Of a stretch of DNA of 64,000 bases, positions 36,059 through 48,810 are shown piece by piece. The notes below the pieces were generated by a model that saw nothing but the letters and a program-made list of their open reading frames with translations, was not told the origin of the DNA and made no database searches. The stretch is from Lunularia cruciata (lineage: Eukaryota; Streptophyta; Marchantiopsida; Lunulariales; Lunulariaceae). Every line of letters begins with the position of its first letter. Position 1 is the first letter of the stretch. Location: the NCBI GenBank assembly GCA_948567375.1, contig OX419755.1, positions 5,895,001-5,959,000 on the forward strand, read 5' to 3'. A program made the position numbers and the translations under genes.

Positions 36059-36621
36059 ACGAAAGGGGGCTATATGAGAAATATGCTCTCACAAGGCATA
36101 TCAAGCGTTATTCTATCCCACCAAACATGGGAAAGAGCAAACATGCAGTTGCTTTTAGATTTTGATTTGAGATTCGGTTTTAGTATTATTTACTTTTACA
36201 TATCCTAACAGTTCATGAGCTTGATCAATTGTAAATGTGGATGGATATAGATGAATACAAGTTATCACAAACATAAAATAAGATTCAAGACAAACAATTA
36301 GTATTATGTCTGTTCTAATTGGATTTGTTTCTTTTATTGGAATACGGTGTTCATAATGATGAATTTGTTATACATGTTTTAAAAGTCATATTTATAGAGT
36401 CAATAAAATTTGCATCCTCTTTATTAGTAGTTACATATAGTGATATAAAATGTGTCTAGATGGTGCAAAATTATGGCGATGACAAAAAGGAATATATAAA
36501 CTTAAAAAACTTACCGTAGAACATGTCTTATAGAAACTTAACTAGAACATATACTATTAGAGAAGGCAATATCGTAAGCATATTCCTATAGTAAGCTTAT
36601 ACCTATTTAGGAGAAGAAGAA
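36059..36621. other. Spacer between repeat copies 1 and 2
   Basis: AT-rich, non-coding. Copies 1 and 2 are direct repeats bounding this spacer, so the whole could be a short non-autonomous element, but I see no other support. Confidence 0.35.
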
Positions 36622-36695
36622 GGCGACCGTGTAGGAAAAGCGAAGGATGGGAAGACCCCATCAAGCCGTACAAGGGAGAGACAAAATAGGTAACA
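36622..36695 (+). repeat. Dispersed repeat family, copy 2
   Basis: GGCGACCGTGTAGG, then GAAGGATGGGAAGACCCCAT and CAAGCCGTACAAGGGAGAGA. Nearly identical to copy 1 through the core. The copy at 44,037-44,090 is its inverted counterpart. Confidence 0.8.
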
Positions 36696-37711
36696 TTTAG
36701 GAGAAACCATTATAAGAATTTTGGTAAATTCATCGAGGCCAAACCACTGTTCGTTATCAAACAGTGGCGCATATGTTAATGTGACACAGTAGGCACTAAA
36801 ACTCTGTTTCTTCTCAGCAATATGCATGTCTTGAACATCTCCTTAAGGCCTGCAAACCGTGCACCAAAAAGTAATCTACTTATTGGAAATATGGATCGGA
36901 AAACTCGTATGAAGGCGTTAACTTTTATACAAGAAAGGGTGATTCATCCAGTACAATAGTGCATCGTAGGTTGGATCAATCCATGGAAAAGAAAGTTGAA
37001 AAGAATATCATTCAAAGAGAAGTAAAGAGATAACGAATGAAAGGTTCTCAGATTGGAGTTATTTCAGGCCATTATTGACAGTAGTAACCGGTACACACAA
37101 GTTCAAAAGACAGGCACTGAATTTTTTGTTTTTATTTTATATTATAAAAGTTTTAAGGATACACCAGCCACACTTGATAGCGTTGTTAACTGTTTGAGCA
37201 AACAGACTACCTCAGACTACTGACGGGGTACTAATTGCACTGTACTGCCACCAAAAACTTAGCAAGCGGGCGTAATTGTCACACAACCACCCTTTTCCTC
37301 GGGGAACTAATTTACAAACATGTGAATTAAGTGGACGCTACGCATATCTGCATCCACCATTACTTTATACAAAAGACCTCTTCTATCCACACAACAACAA
37401 AAAAAATGGTGGAAAGAGTCAGATGGGTCTCTCAAACTGCTTCCAGGATCAAGTAAAAGCAGCGACGATCGAGCTAAATCAAAAGTGAACAGGGAAGTGC
37501 AATAAACGTAAGGGTTTCCTTCGCTCATTGCCGTCTCCCCAGTGTGCGGAAGAGATTGCCTGAAGATTGTACATCATCATGAAGTACATAGAAAGGAGGA
37601 ATAGGAGGAGAGCAAGATAGAGCAATGGAACAAAACTGATGATAAAACGAGAGGGACTCTTCGGTAACGGTTTCTGATGCAGGCTAACCATTCACACCGA
37701 GTCATGAGCAA
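36696..37711. other. 3' flank of the trihelix gene
   Basis: No separate gene recognised; about 37.1-37.7 kb is probably 3' UTR of the - strand gene that ends at 37,712. Short open frames here have no domains. Confidence 0.4.
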
Positions 37712-38638
37712 TTACATGTGTCGGTTAGACGACTGGATAGCATTTACAAGCTGTTTCAACCCCTCTCCGATGCTACATAAAGCACCGATGTAGCCTTCCC
37801 CGAGCTTTTGGTCGAGCTCAAGACTTTCTCTGTGTCTTTGCATGTTCATTTCCAGGGTTTCTCGATGCCGTTGCAAGCTCAACTCCAGCTTGTCCCTGTG
37901 ACGCTTGTCCTTACGATCCTCGCATTTCATCATGGCTGCAACCACGTTCTTGTTGTTGCCCTCCAGTGTTGATCCAACACCTTCAAGCATTTTGGGATGC
38001 AATTTCCGCTTCAGTCCTGATGTCCGATTGTCGTTAGTCCCTTCTCCCTCTATTCCGGAAAACTCCCCATTACTGCCAGCCATGGAGCTGGAGTTGCCCG
38101 TTCTGGGTGGAGTAGAATTTTCCACCAGATGGTCCCCCTGGTCAATCGTCTTGCTTTTAAGGTACCATTCTAACAAAGCGTTAAAAACTTCTTTTGGCAG
38201 ATTAGGGGGCAATCTCGGGGTTTTCTTCCGCTCCTCTGGAATCATGAGCCAATAAGACTTGTGCCCAATAGGCAGGTTCCTCTCATAGTCCAGAACTTTC
38301 TTGAATTCTGGTACTAACGATTCCCACTTATCCTGGCACTGCTGCGCACTCCTATGAACAACCTGGCTCCAGCAGATGTCTTCAATCCACAGCCACCTCT
38401 CCTGGGCCGTTTTATGCTTCTCCTTCAACCCACCTTTGCTATGCCTCTCAAAATCCTCTCGTTTGGCAGCCTGCAAGACCATAACCTCTGGAACGGTCCA
38501 TGCTCCTTTCTTGTAAACTCGGCCTTTCCTCGAGCCAATATGCTGCTGCTGCCCCGGCTCTTCATACACGACGTCTTCATCCACGCTCATCGCACGATGA
38601 TCTCCAGCCACGACTACTTCAGACGGATGCTCACCCAT
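37712..38638 (-). CDS. Trihelix (SANT/Myb-like) transcription factor, ASR3-like
   Basis: Nuclear DNA-binding protein of the plant trihelix family, 308 aa from the ATG at 38,638. The frame is open for 39 further codons upstream without an ATG, so 38,638 is the first usable start. Residues about 45-150 form the trihelix: KKGAWTVPEVMVLQAAKRED, then RWLWIEDICW, QQCQDKWESL and HKSYWLMIPE supply the spaced tryptophans and the amphipathic helices. An acidic, Ser/Gly-rich linker follows, then a basic patch (LKRKLHPK). Residues about 246-286 are a highly charged helix with near-repeats of LQRHRETLEM and MQRHRESLEL, likely a dimerising coiled coil. It appears to be a single coding exon. The gene lies between inverted copies of a dispersed repeat. 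The subfamily call (like Arabidopsis ASR3) rests on the motif pattern only. Confidence 0.85.
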   Translation of the reverse strand: MGEHPSEVVVAGDHRAMSVDEDVVYEEPGQQQHIGSRKGRVYKKGAWTVPEVMVLQAAKREDFERHSKGGLKEKHKTAQERWLWIEDICWSQVVHRSAQQCQDKWESLVPEFKKVLDYERNLPIGHKSYWLMIPEERKKTPRLPPNLPKEVFNALLEWYLKSKTIDQGDHLVENSTPPRTGNSSSMAGSNGEFSGIEGEGTNDNRTSGLKRKLHPKMLEGVGSTLEGNNKNVVAAMMKCEDRKDKRHRDKLELSLQRHRETLEMNMQRHRESLELDQKLGEGYIGALCSIGEGLKQLVNAIQSSNRHM

Positions 38639-39300
38639 CACCGAGCCAACAACGACTTCCCACGAAGCTAGACCATAGCTCAACTTCCGCTGCTGCTCCG
38701 TGCTCCAAGAATGCTCTCCCCGCTCTGCAACCAACGCCCTAACTCCCCAATTCAACCCTCATCTCTTGCACAACCGACACCCGGCAGCAGCAGCAGCTTC
38801 TCCTGCTTTGACGATCCTCTAAACAAACAATTGGCTGCTAACCAACTCACAGAAAGACCCGCGTGCTAATTACAAACAGGTGAAGAAGAGGCAGAAGAAC
38901 AGAAAGAAGAAGAAAAAGGAAAAAGAACCACAGACTGCTGCACGCAATTCTTTAAAACGCACTTCTTGCTGGTACATCTTTCTCCCCGAAACCTCGAAAC
39001 TCAAGCTTCTCCATCAGAGCTCGGCCATCCGGCCAACCGCACTGCTATTTTCCTCTGTAAAGCAAAGCGAAATGGGAAACAAACACCGCAACTCAACTCA
39101 ACTCAACTCAAGCCAAGCCACTACTGCTGTAAACCCAACCAAGAGGAGGTGGTGGTAACAACCGTCCAAGGTACCAAAGGTCTTCAGTGTAAAGCTCGGC
39201 TCCTTCTCTTGAACTCTTTCTCCTCTCACCACTTCTCCTCCTTCTCTACTACTACTACTACTACCAGTGGGCCCTCCTCACACATTCGAACAATGTCACA
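38639..39300 (-). promoter_or_regulatory. 5' leader and promoter region of the trihelix gene
   Basis: Read on the gene strand this is CT-rich, as plant 5' leaders often are (GAAGAAGAGG-type runs on the + strand near 38,880-38,930). Simple repeats CAACT (39,090-39,110) and CTACTACTAC (39,247-39,267) lie here. No TATA box could be placed with confidence. Confidence 0.4.
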
Positions 39301-42300
39301 CAGTGGATGACACTTCTTCTTCTCCTTTTCCCATTCAATGTCAAGCAAGTGCCGTTCTGCACTTTCACTCTCTACTTTCCCAAGGCGATAGAAACAAACG
39401 CTATTCTCTCCCGATCTGGTGCCGTCCATTACTCGTACTCTTCAAAAGCTGCTACTACACCCTTGAGCTTCGGAGCTGCAAAGTGGGAACAGAGATATCT
39501 CCAGACTACAGCCTAACTCAACAGGCTTTCTTTCATCTGTATAGGCCAGATCAGTCAGTAGTACATACGGTGAGCAGCGAAAGTGGAAGCCCATGCATTT
39601 TTCCGTATTTCCACCCCACCTTGTACAGTAAACAACAGAACCAGTGCTGGCCACGCACAACACCTTTGTCCTTGTCGAATCCGTCAGTCACATACTTCCG
39701 CCTTAGTATGCCCCTCATCTGTCTTCTTCATCATAGACTTCGGTCTGAATACAATTATGCTTCTTCATTTTCGACTACAACATTCTCCATCTAGTTAAGA
39801 TCTTCATACTATCCCATTTCCTTTACTACCATAGTGAAACTCACCATAGACTTCGGATTCCGGTTCTGCTGCGACGAATTGCTGTGAATTTTGTGGAATT
39901 GACCTACCTACTACCGATCAAATACAGCTGTGGCATCACATCCGAGATCAATTCTTGGTCGGCCCCTGTTCTTTTCTTTGGCGGTAAGGAACTATTGGTA
40001 TCCATCTACCAAGTCCAAAACACGAAAACCCCCCTACGTTCATGGAATAACATTATAGGTTTCAACATTGCCACGATAAACATGTGTCTGAAGTGAACAT
40101 GTAGTACCATTCATCTGGAGTTCAATGTGAATTGGATGCAATTGAACTCACCACTGATAGTCTAAGGGTCTAGAGAGATAACAAGAACTGAGGTTTTGAG
40201 AATAACTATACTCTTACTGGGGTTTTACAAGCTGAAAATTATACGGGCCCTACCATGTATGAGAATGAGGAAATACTGCATAAGATGGAGACTTGTCAAC
40301 ACAGTGTACAGGAAATAATAGGGCTCTTTTAGTCAATCGAAAGTTAATGTTGACCACCATTTTCAAGCCTTAAAATATGTGACAAAATATTTTAAAGTGT
40401 TAAGTGCTGTTTTAATGTGTCAAGTGCTGTCAAATGTTGACGTTCGTATGATCAAAAAACTCCATAGACACTATAACGTGGATGGTAAAAGATTATAGAG
40501 CTACCAAGCGTACCCACTACAGATATAAATCAAGTTTTAAGATAACGTTCAACATTACTTTTAGCTTGGTACAATAAAGTTTAATTCTAAATTATATGCA
40601 TTTTTTAACGTTAAAGAAGTAACATCGAAATCCATAAAGATCAATATGCTACCTACTACAATTCGATGAGAAAAGTTTTACTTTGTTTTCACCACTTAAA
40701 AAAGTTTCATTGACTTTGCACTCCTATACAGTACACTATTGGTTTGCCAAGAGGAAAATGGAGTTACTGCCCAGCTCTTCCTAATTCACATTCCATGCAA
40801 TTATACCGCTTCTCGTAAGCACATAAGGGCACTTGGTCTCTTGCAATCATTCATGAAATGCACATGAAGAGAACATTTTATTACCTTGTATTTCCTAAAA
40901 AGGTTTTCGAAGAAACACACACCCCAATCCCCCAATCATTCATCATTTTACCTGATTATCTTCAACCATAGGGACAATGCGTTTGCCCCAAACTTGAAAG
41001 GAAAGGACTCCTACAGAACACTACTGCAGAACGCATCGAGAAAGTTCCCTCACCACTACCTACTCCACTCACTTGAATATCCAGTACTGCTTGCCCATCA
41101 CCTTGAATCTTCCACCAATTGAATCAACAACAGTAGCTGTAGGATTGAATCACTGACTGTAGAACACAGCGTTGAAACTCGTGTTAACTATGGATTCAAC
41201 ATAACGTGATAAGGAAGTCTTTTCTTTCGAGTTGGGGGCAGTACAGTAGGGTCAAACCCTACACATCACTTTCCCTAGGACAATTATAAGGAGTATTTCA
41301 AGTAAGCCCGTTCGACTTAAGATCAAAGAACGGAACCACCAGATAAGGGCGGAATATCCCGTTGTTTTCGGGAATCTCACTCTTTTTCGGGAGACTTTGA
41401 TTGACATCCTTGTTTTGTTTCCGACCCACAAAACGTGCCGGTTTTTCTTGCCGGTTTCGTCTGGGCATGGATTCCGAGTACAAAAACCCTACACAACAGT
41501 AAAAATTGATGATTGTTGTGTACCCTTTTTTGGCAGCTAGGGGTTAGAAATGGCTTCCTGACTGATAGCACTCAGGTTCTGCGAGATTCCTGGTACCATT
41601 GTACTTTGATCAGAAATGATTTGTGAAATATTATGTGTACTTTTCTACCTCTCTATTTTGTCCTCGAGACTAGCTCTAAGAGATTTGTAATGTAGGATGT
41701 AGATTCTCTAGGAGGATTAGTTTGTGTGGGATTAGGATGGCAAGTAGGTGGCTTCAATCATTCAATCATTTTTATGCGAGGAAAATGATGTCAATAATTG
41801 AAAAAATCTAATAATAAATGTGAAGGAAGATTGAACATACTTAAAGAGAATTACCTCATGTGCAATATTACTACACCTTCCTTCAACCATGAGTTTCGTG
41901 ACATACTTGGTATCTTTTTAGTGACAGGATACACTTGGCGTACAATAAATTCAGGTAAGTTTATAATACTCACTCTACATAAGAAAAGTATGTTTAAATT
42001 GGCATAATGAGCTCTAAGAAAAGCCTAATATTAATCTCTGAAAATTTGTAGCATTTATAATCGCACAAACGAAGTACCTCAGTATAATCTCTTTGATATT
42101 GTATCTATTGAGCTACTCCCATAATAGAGACACAGTGCATCAAAGTATTACTTTCTTCGTCATGGTATGAGATAAATTGCTGAGATTTCAAATAATATAA
42201 AACTAGTGCATCAAAGTGTTACTTTCATCGCTATTGTGTGAGACTGATTGATGAGATTTAACATCAGTCCATTCATTCATGCCAACTCAAATTGACTTAT

Positions 42301-43570
42301 ATTGAATCAATTTTTATTTAGCTAATTTTTTTAATATTTAATTGGGATGCTTTTAATGGAGATATAATCCATATATTTTGACCTTTTATCTTTTAAATGC
42401 TTTCCATTTCTATCTCACAAAAGTTATATTTGTTGTATAAATTTTACAATTCAGAAACTCAAAAGACTAACATATATTACAGACTGCAAAATGAAAATTC
42501 TCTCAACTTAATATCTAACTCAGTTTTTGCACCACCTCACAATAATCTGTATTATAGAATGATTCGTCAAGAGAGAGGATGCATTCATCTTTCTCTCAAA
42601 CTTATTTTACAAACTGAAGCTTAAACTGGGCTTTTTATGGAATTTTTAAGATCAAATAAATTTACAGGATCTTAATAGTTTTAGACGAGTTTAATCCATT
42701 CTGAAACATTAGTTTAACAAGGAGATATGCCCGACCAAGATCCTAAATCTTAAAATGATTGTAAATAAAGTTCATATCTAAGAATTTCATGGCTGTCTTT
42801 TGCAAGCAATAAAACCTCCTTTCATCCCACAAATTCTATTACAGAAAAACTTTGGAATAAGACTGCCTCGTAATATGCAGTCTCTTTTCTTAACCTTAAG
42901 GACAGATGTCGACACCTGACGTGTCGAGATAAGGCTTACGTCCACTATCACATTGTTGTTCTAGTATGATGTTAAAGAAATCGCTATATTATATTCGAGG
43001 TTTGATGGGAATGTAGCAGACATAAAGCTGAAATTTGGTGGAGTCTTACAATAGGTTCAGATAAAATATCCAGACAACTTGCCTCGTTTGATTCTACCGA
43101 AATTGTTCTAAATTCTTTGTTTATAGTATTATGTTTACAAGGGTTTGTACCTTCAATTTGCATGTAGTGTTTGTTCCAGTTTACGATCCAATGTCCCACA
43201 TTTTCAAACAGTTATGGCAGTTATAGTTGCAGCTAATGCAAATTAAAGTAAACATTATTAAGCACTTTCTAATTACGACGACTTATTTTCCCAGCAGTCT
43301 CAGGTTAGATGTGTCGTACATAAAAATTCCAAGATAATATTTTCTTGATTATTATTCAGTCCAGTTGAATGGCTTGGGGTGATAATGATGGTTTTGAAAA
43401 CACTCACGCCCTCTACATATATTCTTTTTCAGAAATGGGTACAAAAATATTTATAACTAGAATATATATAATTACATAATAAATTCTGAACCCACGTAAG
43501 GAGGTTTTTATAAATTATCCTTTATTTGGTATTAGCTTTATTTATCTTCTTTTTTTCTTTGTACCTTCCC
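39301..43570. other. Intergenic stretch, no gene recognised
   Basis: The first 600 bases are pyrimidine-rich, giving long but unconvincing open frames on the + strand (for example 39,267-39,794). The rest is AT-rich. Two similar phrases around GTGCATCAAAGT(A/G)TTACTTTC lie at about 42,135-42,235. Confidence 0.4.
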
Positions 43571-43589
43571 TAAATTTATCTTTTCAAAC

Positions 43590-44036
43590 CCTTTTCAAAT
43601 CTGGTCACGGACCCTACGCTGGATACAGTTTCGGGGACCCTACGCGAGATATAGTTTCGGAGGGAGTGATTACCCATCCCCTGGATGGGCGGCGAGTGCA
43701 GCAGCAGATCGCAAGGTCTCCAAGTATAGGGGCATGCAGCGAGGTCACCTAGCCTTGGAGTTATATGGAGCGATGGACACGGCATTTGACACATTTGTCA
43801 GGGAGTGCACGAGAGCTTATCATGTTAGGCATAAGGGGTACCACTCTCACTCTCATATTTTGTAGCATATATGCTCTACAGAGTGCACTGGCTGGTGCAA
43901 TCCATAGGAGAGCAATCACATTAGGTGATGTTTCTTCAGATGCTCCGGATGCTCCAGTTGTGTGTAGACCGTACAACTTGCATAGCTAGGATATCTTAGG
44001 TGCAGTAGTGCACATTTCTCATGGATTTCTCATTTT
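43590..44036. other. GC-richer island in AT-rich DNA
   Basis: Stands out from both flanks by composition. It begins with a 27-base imprecise tandem repeat (GGACCCTACGCTGGATACAG, then GGACCCTACGCGAGATATAG). Short open frames run on both strands (for example 43,765-43,989 +) without a known domain. It ends against repeat copy 3. Confidence 0.45.
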
Positions 44037-44090
44037 TCTTGATGGGGTCTTCCCATCCTTCATCTTTCCTACGCGGTCGCCTTTTATCTT
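44037..44090 (-). repeat. Dispersed repeat family, copy 3 (inverted)
   Basis: The reverse complement reads GGCGACCGCGTAGGAAAGAT, then GAAGGATGGGAAGACCCCAT and CAAG. It matches copy 2 but faces it. The match stops after CATCAAG, earlier than in the other copies. Confidence 0.8.
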
Positions 44091-44745
44091 TATATTTCTC
44101 TTTTCGCGGTTGAATTTGATTTGTCATTCTTATCCTATTAAAGCCTATTAGTAAAAACTTCTCGATAAAATAACTAAATTATACACTCATGTTACTTTTG
44201 TTTGATTCTCGGAAATTCTACTCCAAAATAAATCGCAAGTGCAAATCTTTCCTCTAGACAGGCATCCCTCAATATCAGATTCACGCTGACATACATAAAA
44301 AGAGTTCAGAGAATATTCGCCCAGAACCTTGTGCTACAATGCCGTATAAAACAGACATGGATACGGTATCCGTAATGTACTATGATTTACAGAGTACGCT
44401 ACACTGTCACATCCATATCAAATTGTCCTGATTTCATGTCCGTCAACGTGGTAGCGAAATCTCCCCCATCACTACGTTCATCCACCCATCCATCCATCCA
44501 TGTGGATATGGGTAGACGAGCGTTAGACGAACTGCTGCAGCGCATGTTTGTGAAATTCGATGGAGCCCGCAGCAGCAGCAGCGAAGGACCAGTGAAAGGC
44601 GCAGCCTGCGATCCGCGAGCTTCAAAGGACTGAGTACTTTCCACTACTCCCCCCATTTGCTGTAAAGCGCAGTTGTTGAGTTGACACAAGTTGTGATAGA
44701 ATGAGTGTAACTTTTTTTTCAGGGAAGAAATAATTAGTTACCGGC
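44091..44745 (+). other. Upstream region of the PPR gene
   Basis: Contains a short open frame at 44,382-44,633 with a CATC microsatellite (about 44,485-44,500) and a CAGCAGCAG run. It may be part of the 5' leader of the PPR gene; stops separate it from the PPR frame. Confidence 0.35.
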
Positions 44746-46761
44746 ATGGAGCTATGCTTGTGTAGAGCTCCATCTAGTGCAGTGTCAACCGATTGTCGGA
44801 GGAAGGCAATGGCCGTTGTTGGAGTTACTTCGGGCTCTGTATCCTGTGCTGGAAGGAAATCTGTTGGAGCGCCGAGGGATGTGATTTTAGAACATAGTTT
44901 TTTGGGGAAGGTCGGGTTTACGGATGTCCGATTGCACTGGAGACAAAGTTTTATCAGGAGCAGTAGGGGATTAAAAACAGGGCGGAAATTGGGGCAATTT
45001 GTAGAAAGGTCAGTGAGTAGGAAGGCTAGTGCAACGGATGTAGGGACTCCAGAGCTCGAATTGGAGATCAAATTGGTTGAGGCAGAAAGTAAGGATGGGT
45101 TTGAAGTCGAAGAAGGTGTGAGCAGGAGTGCTGCTGTTGTCGATGACAGTGAAGACTCACCAGCGAAAGGAAGTAAGAGGAAAAGGCGTGCTCGCTTAGA
45201 ACGGGAGCTGTTGGTGTTAGGAACCAGTCCAATCGACATACTATCGACGCGGACAGAGAATTGGAACACAGAACTGTTTTGGACGGTGATTAATATTCTC
45301 AGTTTAAACAATCGGGTGGCTGAAGTTTTGCTGGTGGGTCTTTCAACTTAAAACTTGTAATTCTCAGGTTTTCTCAATCGTTCGTGTGATTTGACAACTC
45401 TCAATCAAAGCAGGTTCCTGCTGTAGGTGTTTGAGATCGTTACATATAGGAGGATCATTAGCTTGTGATTTGATTGCTGTCAGATTGAACTTATGAGTCT
45501 ACCAGGTTCGGTCCTTCTGTCTAGGAAAGGGTATTTGCAATCTCAGTTTCTGAATGTAACTAGTTGCTTTCTGTCCTGGAATTGTCAGGTTTTTGATTGG
45601 TGGAAGAGACAGGAACATTACATTCCCAACGAAGTACATTACGCAAGGTTTATCCGGATGTGTGGATCTGCACATAAGATTGAGAAAGCTCAGGCATTGT
45701 TCGATGAAATGGTAAATGTTGGCATCGAACCAACCGTAGGTACCTACACTTGCCTTCTACAAGGTTATGCAGAGGCTGGTATGTTTGACAGGGCTCACGA
45801 AATTCTTGAGGTCATGATCAGTGCGGGGCTGAAACCAAATGCTGTTACATACACTGGCCTTCTGCATGCATACGGGAAACATGGACAGTTCAATGAAATG
45901 GCTAAAGTCTTCAATGACATGAAGACTGTGGGAACTTCACAGCCCGACTGTGCTCCGACTAATGTCACGTACTCTGTCGTAGTACAGTGTTATGCCAAAG
46001 GAGGCTTATTTAGTCGCATGGAGAGGGCTTTTAAAGAGATGATCTCAAAGGACTTAAGACCTGATGCATTATGCATCAACGCTTTAGTCCAAGCTTATGC
46101 TGAGGCTGGGTTGCTGAAGGAGATGGAAAGAGCTTATTCTTTGGTCAAGTTGCACAGAGTTGGAGTGAAAATAGAAACCGTTCGAGCCGTAGCATTAGCT
46201 TATATTAGAAAGTCATACTTTTACCAGCTTGGAGCCTTTGTTCGTCATGTTAAGAGGAACCGCCTGAACATGGGAAACCTGCTTGAAAACCTTCTCTTGT
46301 TGTCACATGCTGCCAACTTTTCCATGCGAGGTTTGGCCAGGGAGTATATTGTTCTGAAAGAGGGTGGATTCGAGGGGGATATTACGAGCTTCAATGTTCG
46401 AGCCCTATCTTTTTCCAAAATGAAGATGTTCTGGGATCTTCGAGTGACAGTGTTAGAGATGCAGCACCAAAAAGTCCTACCTGATTTGGTGACGTATGGA
46501 GCAATTATAGATGCGTATGTAGATGCGGAGCTGGTGGAGAAACTTCCAGAAGCTATGTTGGAAATGCAGAATCTTGACTCTCTGGCTGAGATCAGGACGG
46601 ATGTCCTGGTGTTCGAGGCCTTTGGCAGGGGGGAATTCCAACTTTGCTGCGAAGAACTTGCTTTAGAGATGGATGAGGAGGATCGCCGGCATCTAACATA
46701 TGCTAATTTAATAGGTTACTATTTGAAAAAGGTTGAAATAAAAACAGTTACAAGCACCTGA
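44746..46761 (+). CDS. P-class pentatricopeptide repeat (PPR) protein
   Basis: RNA-binding protein probably acting in an organelle. Two exons, 44,746-45,333 and 45,589-46,761, joined in phase 0 (CTG|GTGGGT ... GTCAG|GTTTTT) to read AEVLLVFDWWKRQEHY, 586 aa. The Ser/Arg-rich, acid-poor first 100 residues fit a plastid or mitochondrial transit peptide, and a basic patch (KGSKRKRRARLERE) follows. PPR motifs of about 35 residues start near 213 (HYARFIRMCGSAHKIEKAQA), 248 (TYTCLLQGYAEAGMFDRAHE), 283 (TYTGLLHAYGKHGQFNEMAK), 323 (TYSVVVQCYAKGGLFSRMER) and 358, and weaker ones return near the C terminus (TYGAIIDAYVDAELVEKLPE). No E or DYW editing domain is present, so it is P class. No RNA target can be inferred. 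The gene is convergent with the GST gene. Confidence 0.88.
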
Positions 46762-47845
46762 ATACCTGGTATATGTTCTGTTTTTTGCAATTGGGGTTGT
46801 TTCTCACTGATCTGGTTGCCTGGATTCTAAAGCTTTTGTGAAAGCGATACGAATATTTGGTCCAGAAGTATATGATGCGAAATATTCCCCATAGAAGTCA
46901 CAATGCACCAGAAACACTCACTGCTGATTCATGTTTTGAAGTCGAATAGGATATTATATTAGGCTATGTAGTGTCTATATAGTTTGGGAGTGTTTAGTCA
47001 AAAGTTGTTCGTCAATGGAAGCTTTCAAGACATCCATGAATGCTCGTTCATCGCAAGCCTTCAAGAGTTGATAATCATGGTTTCAGGTAGACGTGGACCA
47101 ACACACAGGTTATCCACTGTCAGGCTGGGAATGAGTTTGATTGTTAGGTTCGTTTAGTTACTCAAGGACATCAACAACCCAGGTCAATAACCAGAGAGCC
47201 TAGGAAAGCGGGCAGACGTTTACTTTTGTCATGCTTACCCTAACCTAACGTCTTCAATATCACTAGACGCACCTCAGGTGGGATACTTCTTGGCCTAAGA
47301 TCTACGCTGCTCACATGGGACTCTGTCGCGTCGAAGCAACAGTTTCATAACCAGCAGTTGGATGGATAAGGGCACACTAATTGGTTAGTGAATTGTTGCA
47401 GGTTGAGCAATTATGTAGACACAAGCAGTCGGAGAGCTGTACACGACGTGCTCTTCATCAAGATCTTGTGATACTGCCCCTCAAAACTTGTGGGATCTCA
47501 CTGTTATCGTTCAAAGTCCGATTTGGCTCTCGTTGTCACATGCGACCTGAGAATGACAGTGTGAGTTTGCATTTTAATGCCTGATATTTGGATCGTAATC
47601 CATGTGACCATCACATGAAGTAGATATGACCTCACGCTTGTAAGCTGTGATTAAGGACGGATGAGGGAAATCAGGTTGTGTAAAGTATCACTCTGTTTTA
47701 TAATCACGTTTCTTCTGAAATTTGAAGTACTGGGCGTGATTAACTTCCTTCTCTCTCATAGAAACAGTTAGAACCAGGTTCAGTTAGGTTTGAAGGACGT
47801 ACGTGCCTTGTGATGCCCTCGCCAGCGACTGTAATGATACATCCA
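46762..47845. other. Intergenic space between convergent PPR and GST genes
   Basis: Contains the 3' UTRs of both genes; nothing else recognised. Short open frames at 47,381-47,584 and 47,810-48,085 (+) have no domain, and the second is antisense to GST exon 3. Confidence 0.5.
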
Positions 47846-48810
47846 TCACCATTTTTTATCCGGGAATGCCATCGAGAGATGCTTCTTCCACGAAGGGCGA
47901 GTGGATATCGCCTCCCACCATGCTTTTACATGGGGCCTTGCATAGTACAATTCATTCCTTTTCCCTTCATTGATCAAATAATGAGTAAAGGGAAGATGGG
48001 ACAAGTCTGCCAAGCTGAAGAAATCCCCGGCCAAGTACTTGGTCTTGGAGAGCTGTGCTTCATAAACATCCAAGACTTTTGCTAACTTGTCGAGACTAGC
48101 AGCAGCAATTGCTGGGTCGCCAGCTTGACCAAACAATGGCGCATGTACTAGGTGCCAAACCGCAGGTGCTATCGCTGGGTTGTAATTTTGAGCCTCAACT
48201 TCCAACCACTGATCAACCATAGCTTTATCTTTCTCAGACGTCCCGTATAGTGGTGTACCATGACCTTCGTGCTTACGGACAATGTACCTGATAATTGCTC
48301 GAGACTCTGAATACACCAAGGGACTTCCAGTTCCATGAGATAGCTCTTACCATTGACGTCGAGAATTTGGGTTGTTTACAACTCTTATTACAATGCCATC
48401 TGTATGGGTGACTACTCTTTTGCTGCCGAAGACCTATTTGTTGATGACTATTAGTTTCATTGCATAAGCTACTCTCAGCACTTACCGAAGACTGAAAAGT
48501 CCTTGTCCTGCAACACTGGAATCATCCCGAACGGCTGAAACATAGCAGAACACAATTCTGGTAAGTTCCTCGATCAATAGCGAGGTTCTAAGGATACTAA
48601 CATTCCGCCAAGTTTTGGGTATAACAATGTATTCACCTGCATGGCAAGAAACTCGAGCTTCTTATGGTCTTTAGTTTTAATGATGTCAACGACTTCAAGG
48701 TCGTAGTCAACTTGCTTTTCCAGCAGAGTGCAGATGACTCTGCTGGTGCACACGGAGTAAGGAGCTCCATACAGTTTGACTTTGGGAAGGAAGGAGCTGC
48801 TGCTCGACAT
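47846..48810 (-). CDS. Phi-class glutathione S-transferase
   Basis: Cytosolic enzyme conjugating glutathione to electrophiles, or reducing peroxides. Three exons on the - strand: 48,637-48,810, 48,486-48,534 and 47,846-48,306 (174, 49 and 461 nt), 227 aa in total. Junctions are GT-AG and restore LEFLAMQ-PFGMIPVLQDKD and DFSVF-ESRAIIRYI. The thioredoxin-like N-terminal domain carries SVCTSRVICTLLEK, in which Ser19 of the SxxT pattern is the expected glutathione-activating serine; the IPVL cis-proline and the FESRAI gamma-glutamyl-binding segment are present. The C-terminal helical domain has VDQWLEVEAQNYNPAI and LAGDFFSLADLSHLP, both typical of plant phi GSTs. Length is normal for the class, and no defect is seen. 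Confidence 0.93.

Noticed and set aside
37905-38671. Overlapping plus-strand open frames
   Set aside because: Antisense to the trihelix gene and without any domain.
39267-39798. 175-codon and shorter frames on the plus strand
   Set aside because: Pyrimidine-rich DNA lacks stop codons by composition; the product is low-complexity Ser/Leu/Pro.
44622-45311. 229-codon open frame on the minus strand
   Set aside because: It is exactly antisense to the first exon of the PPR gene; the plus-strand reading splices cleanly into PPR motifs, so this is a shadow.
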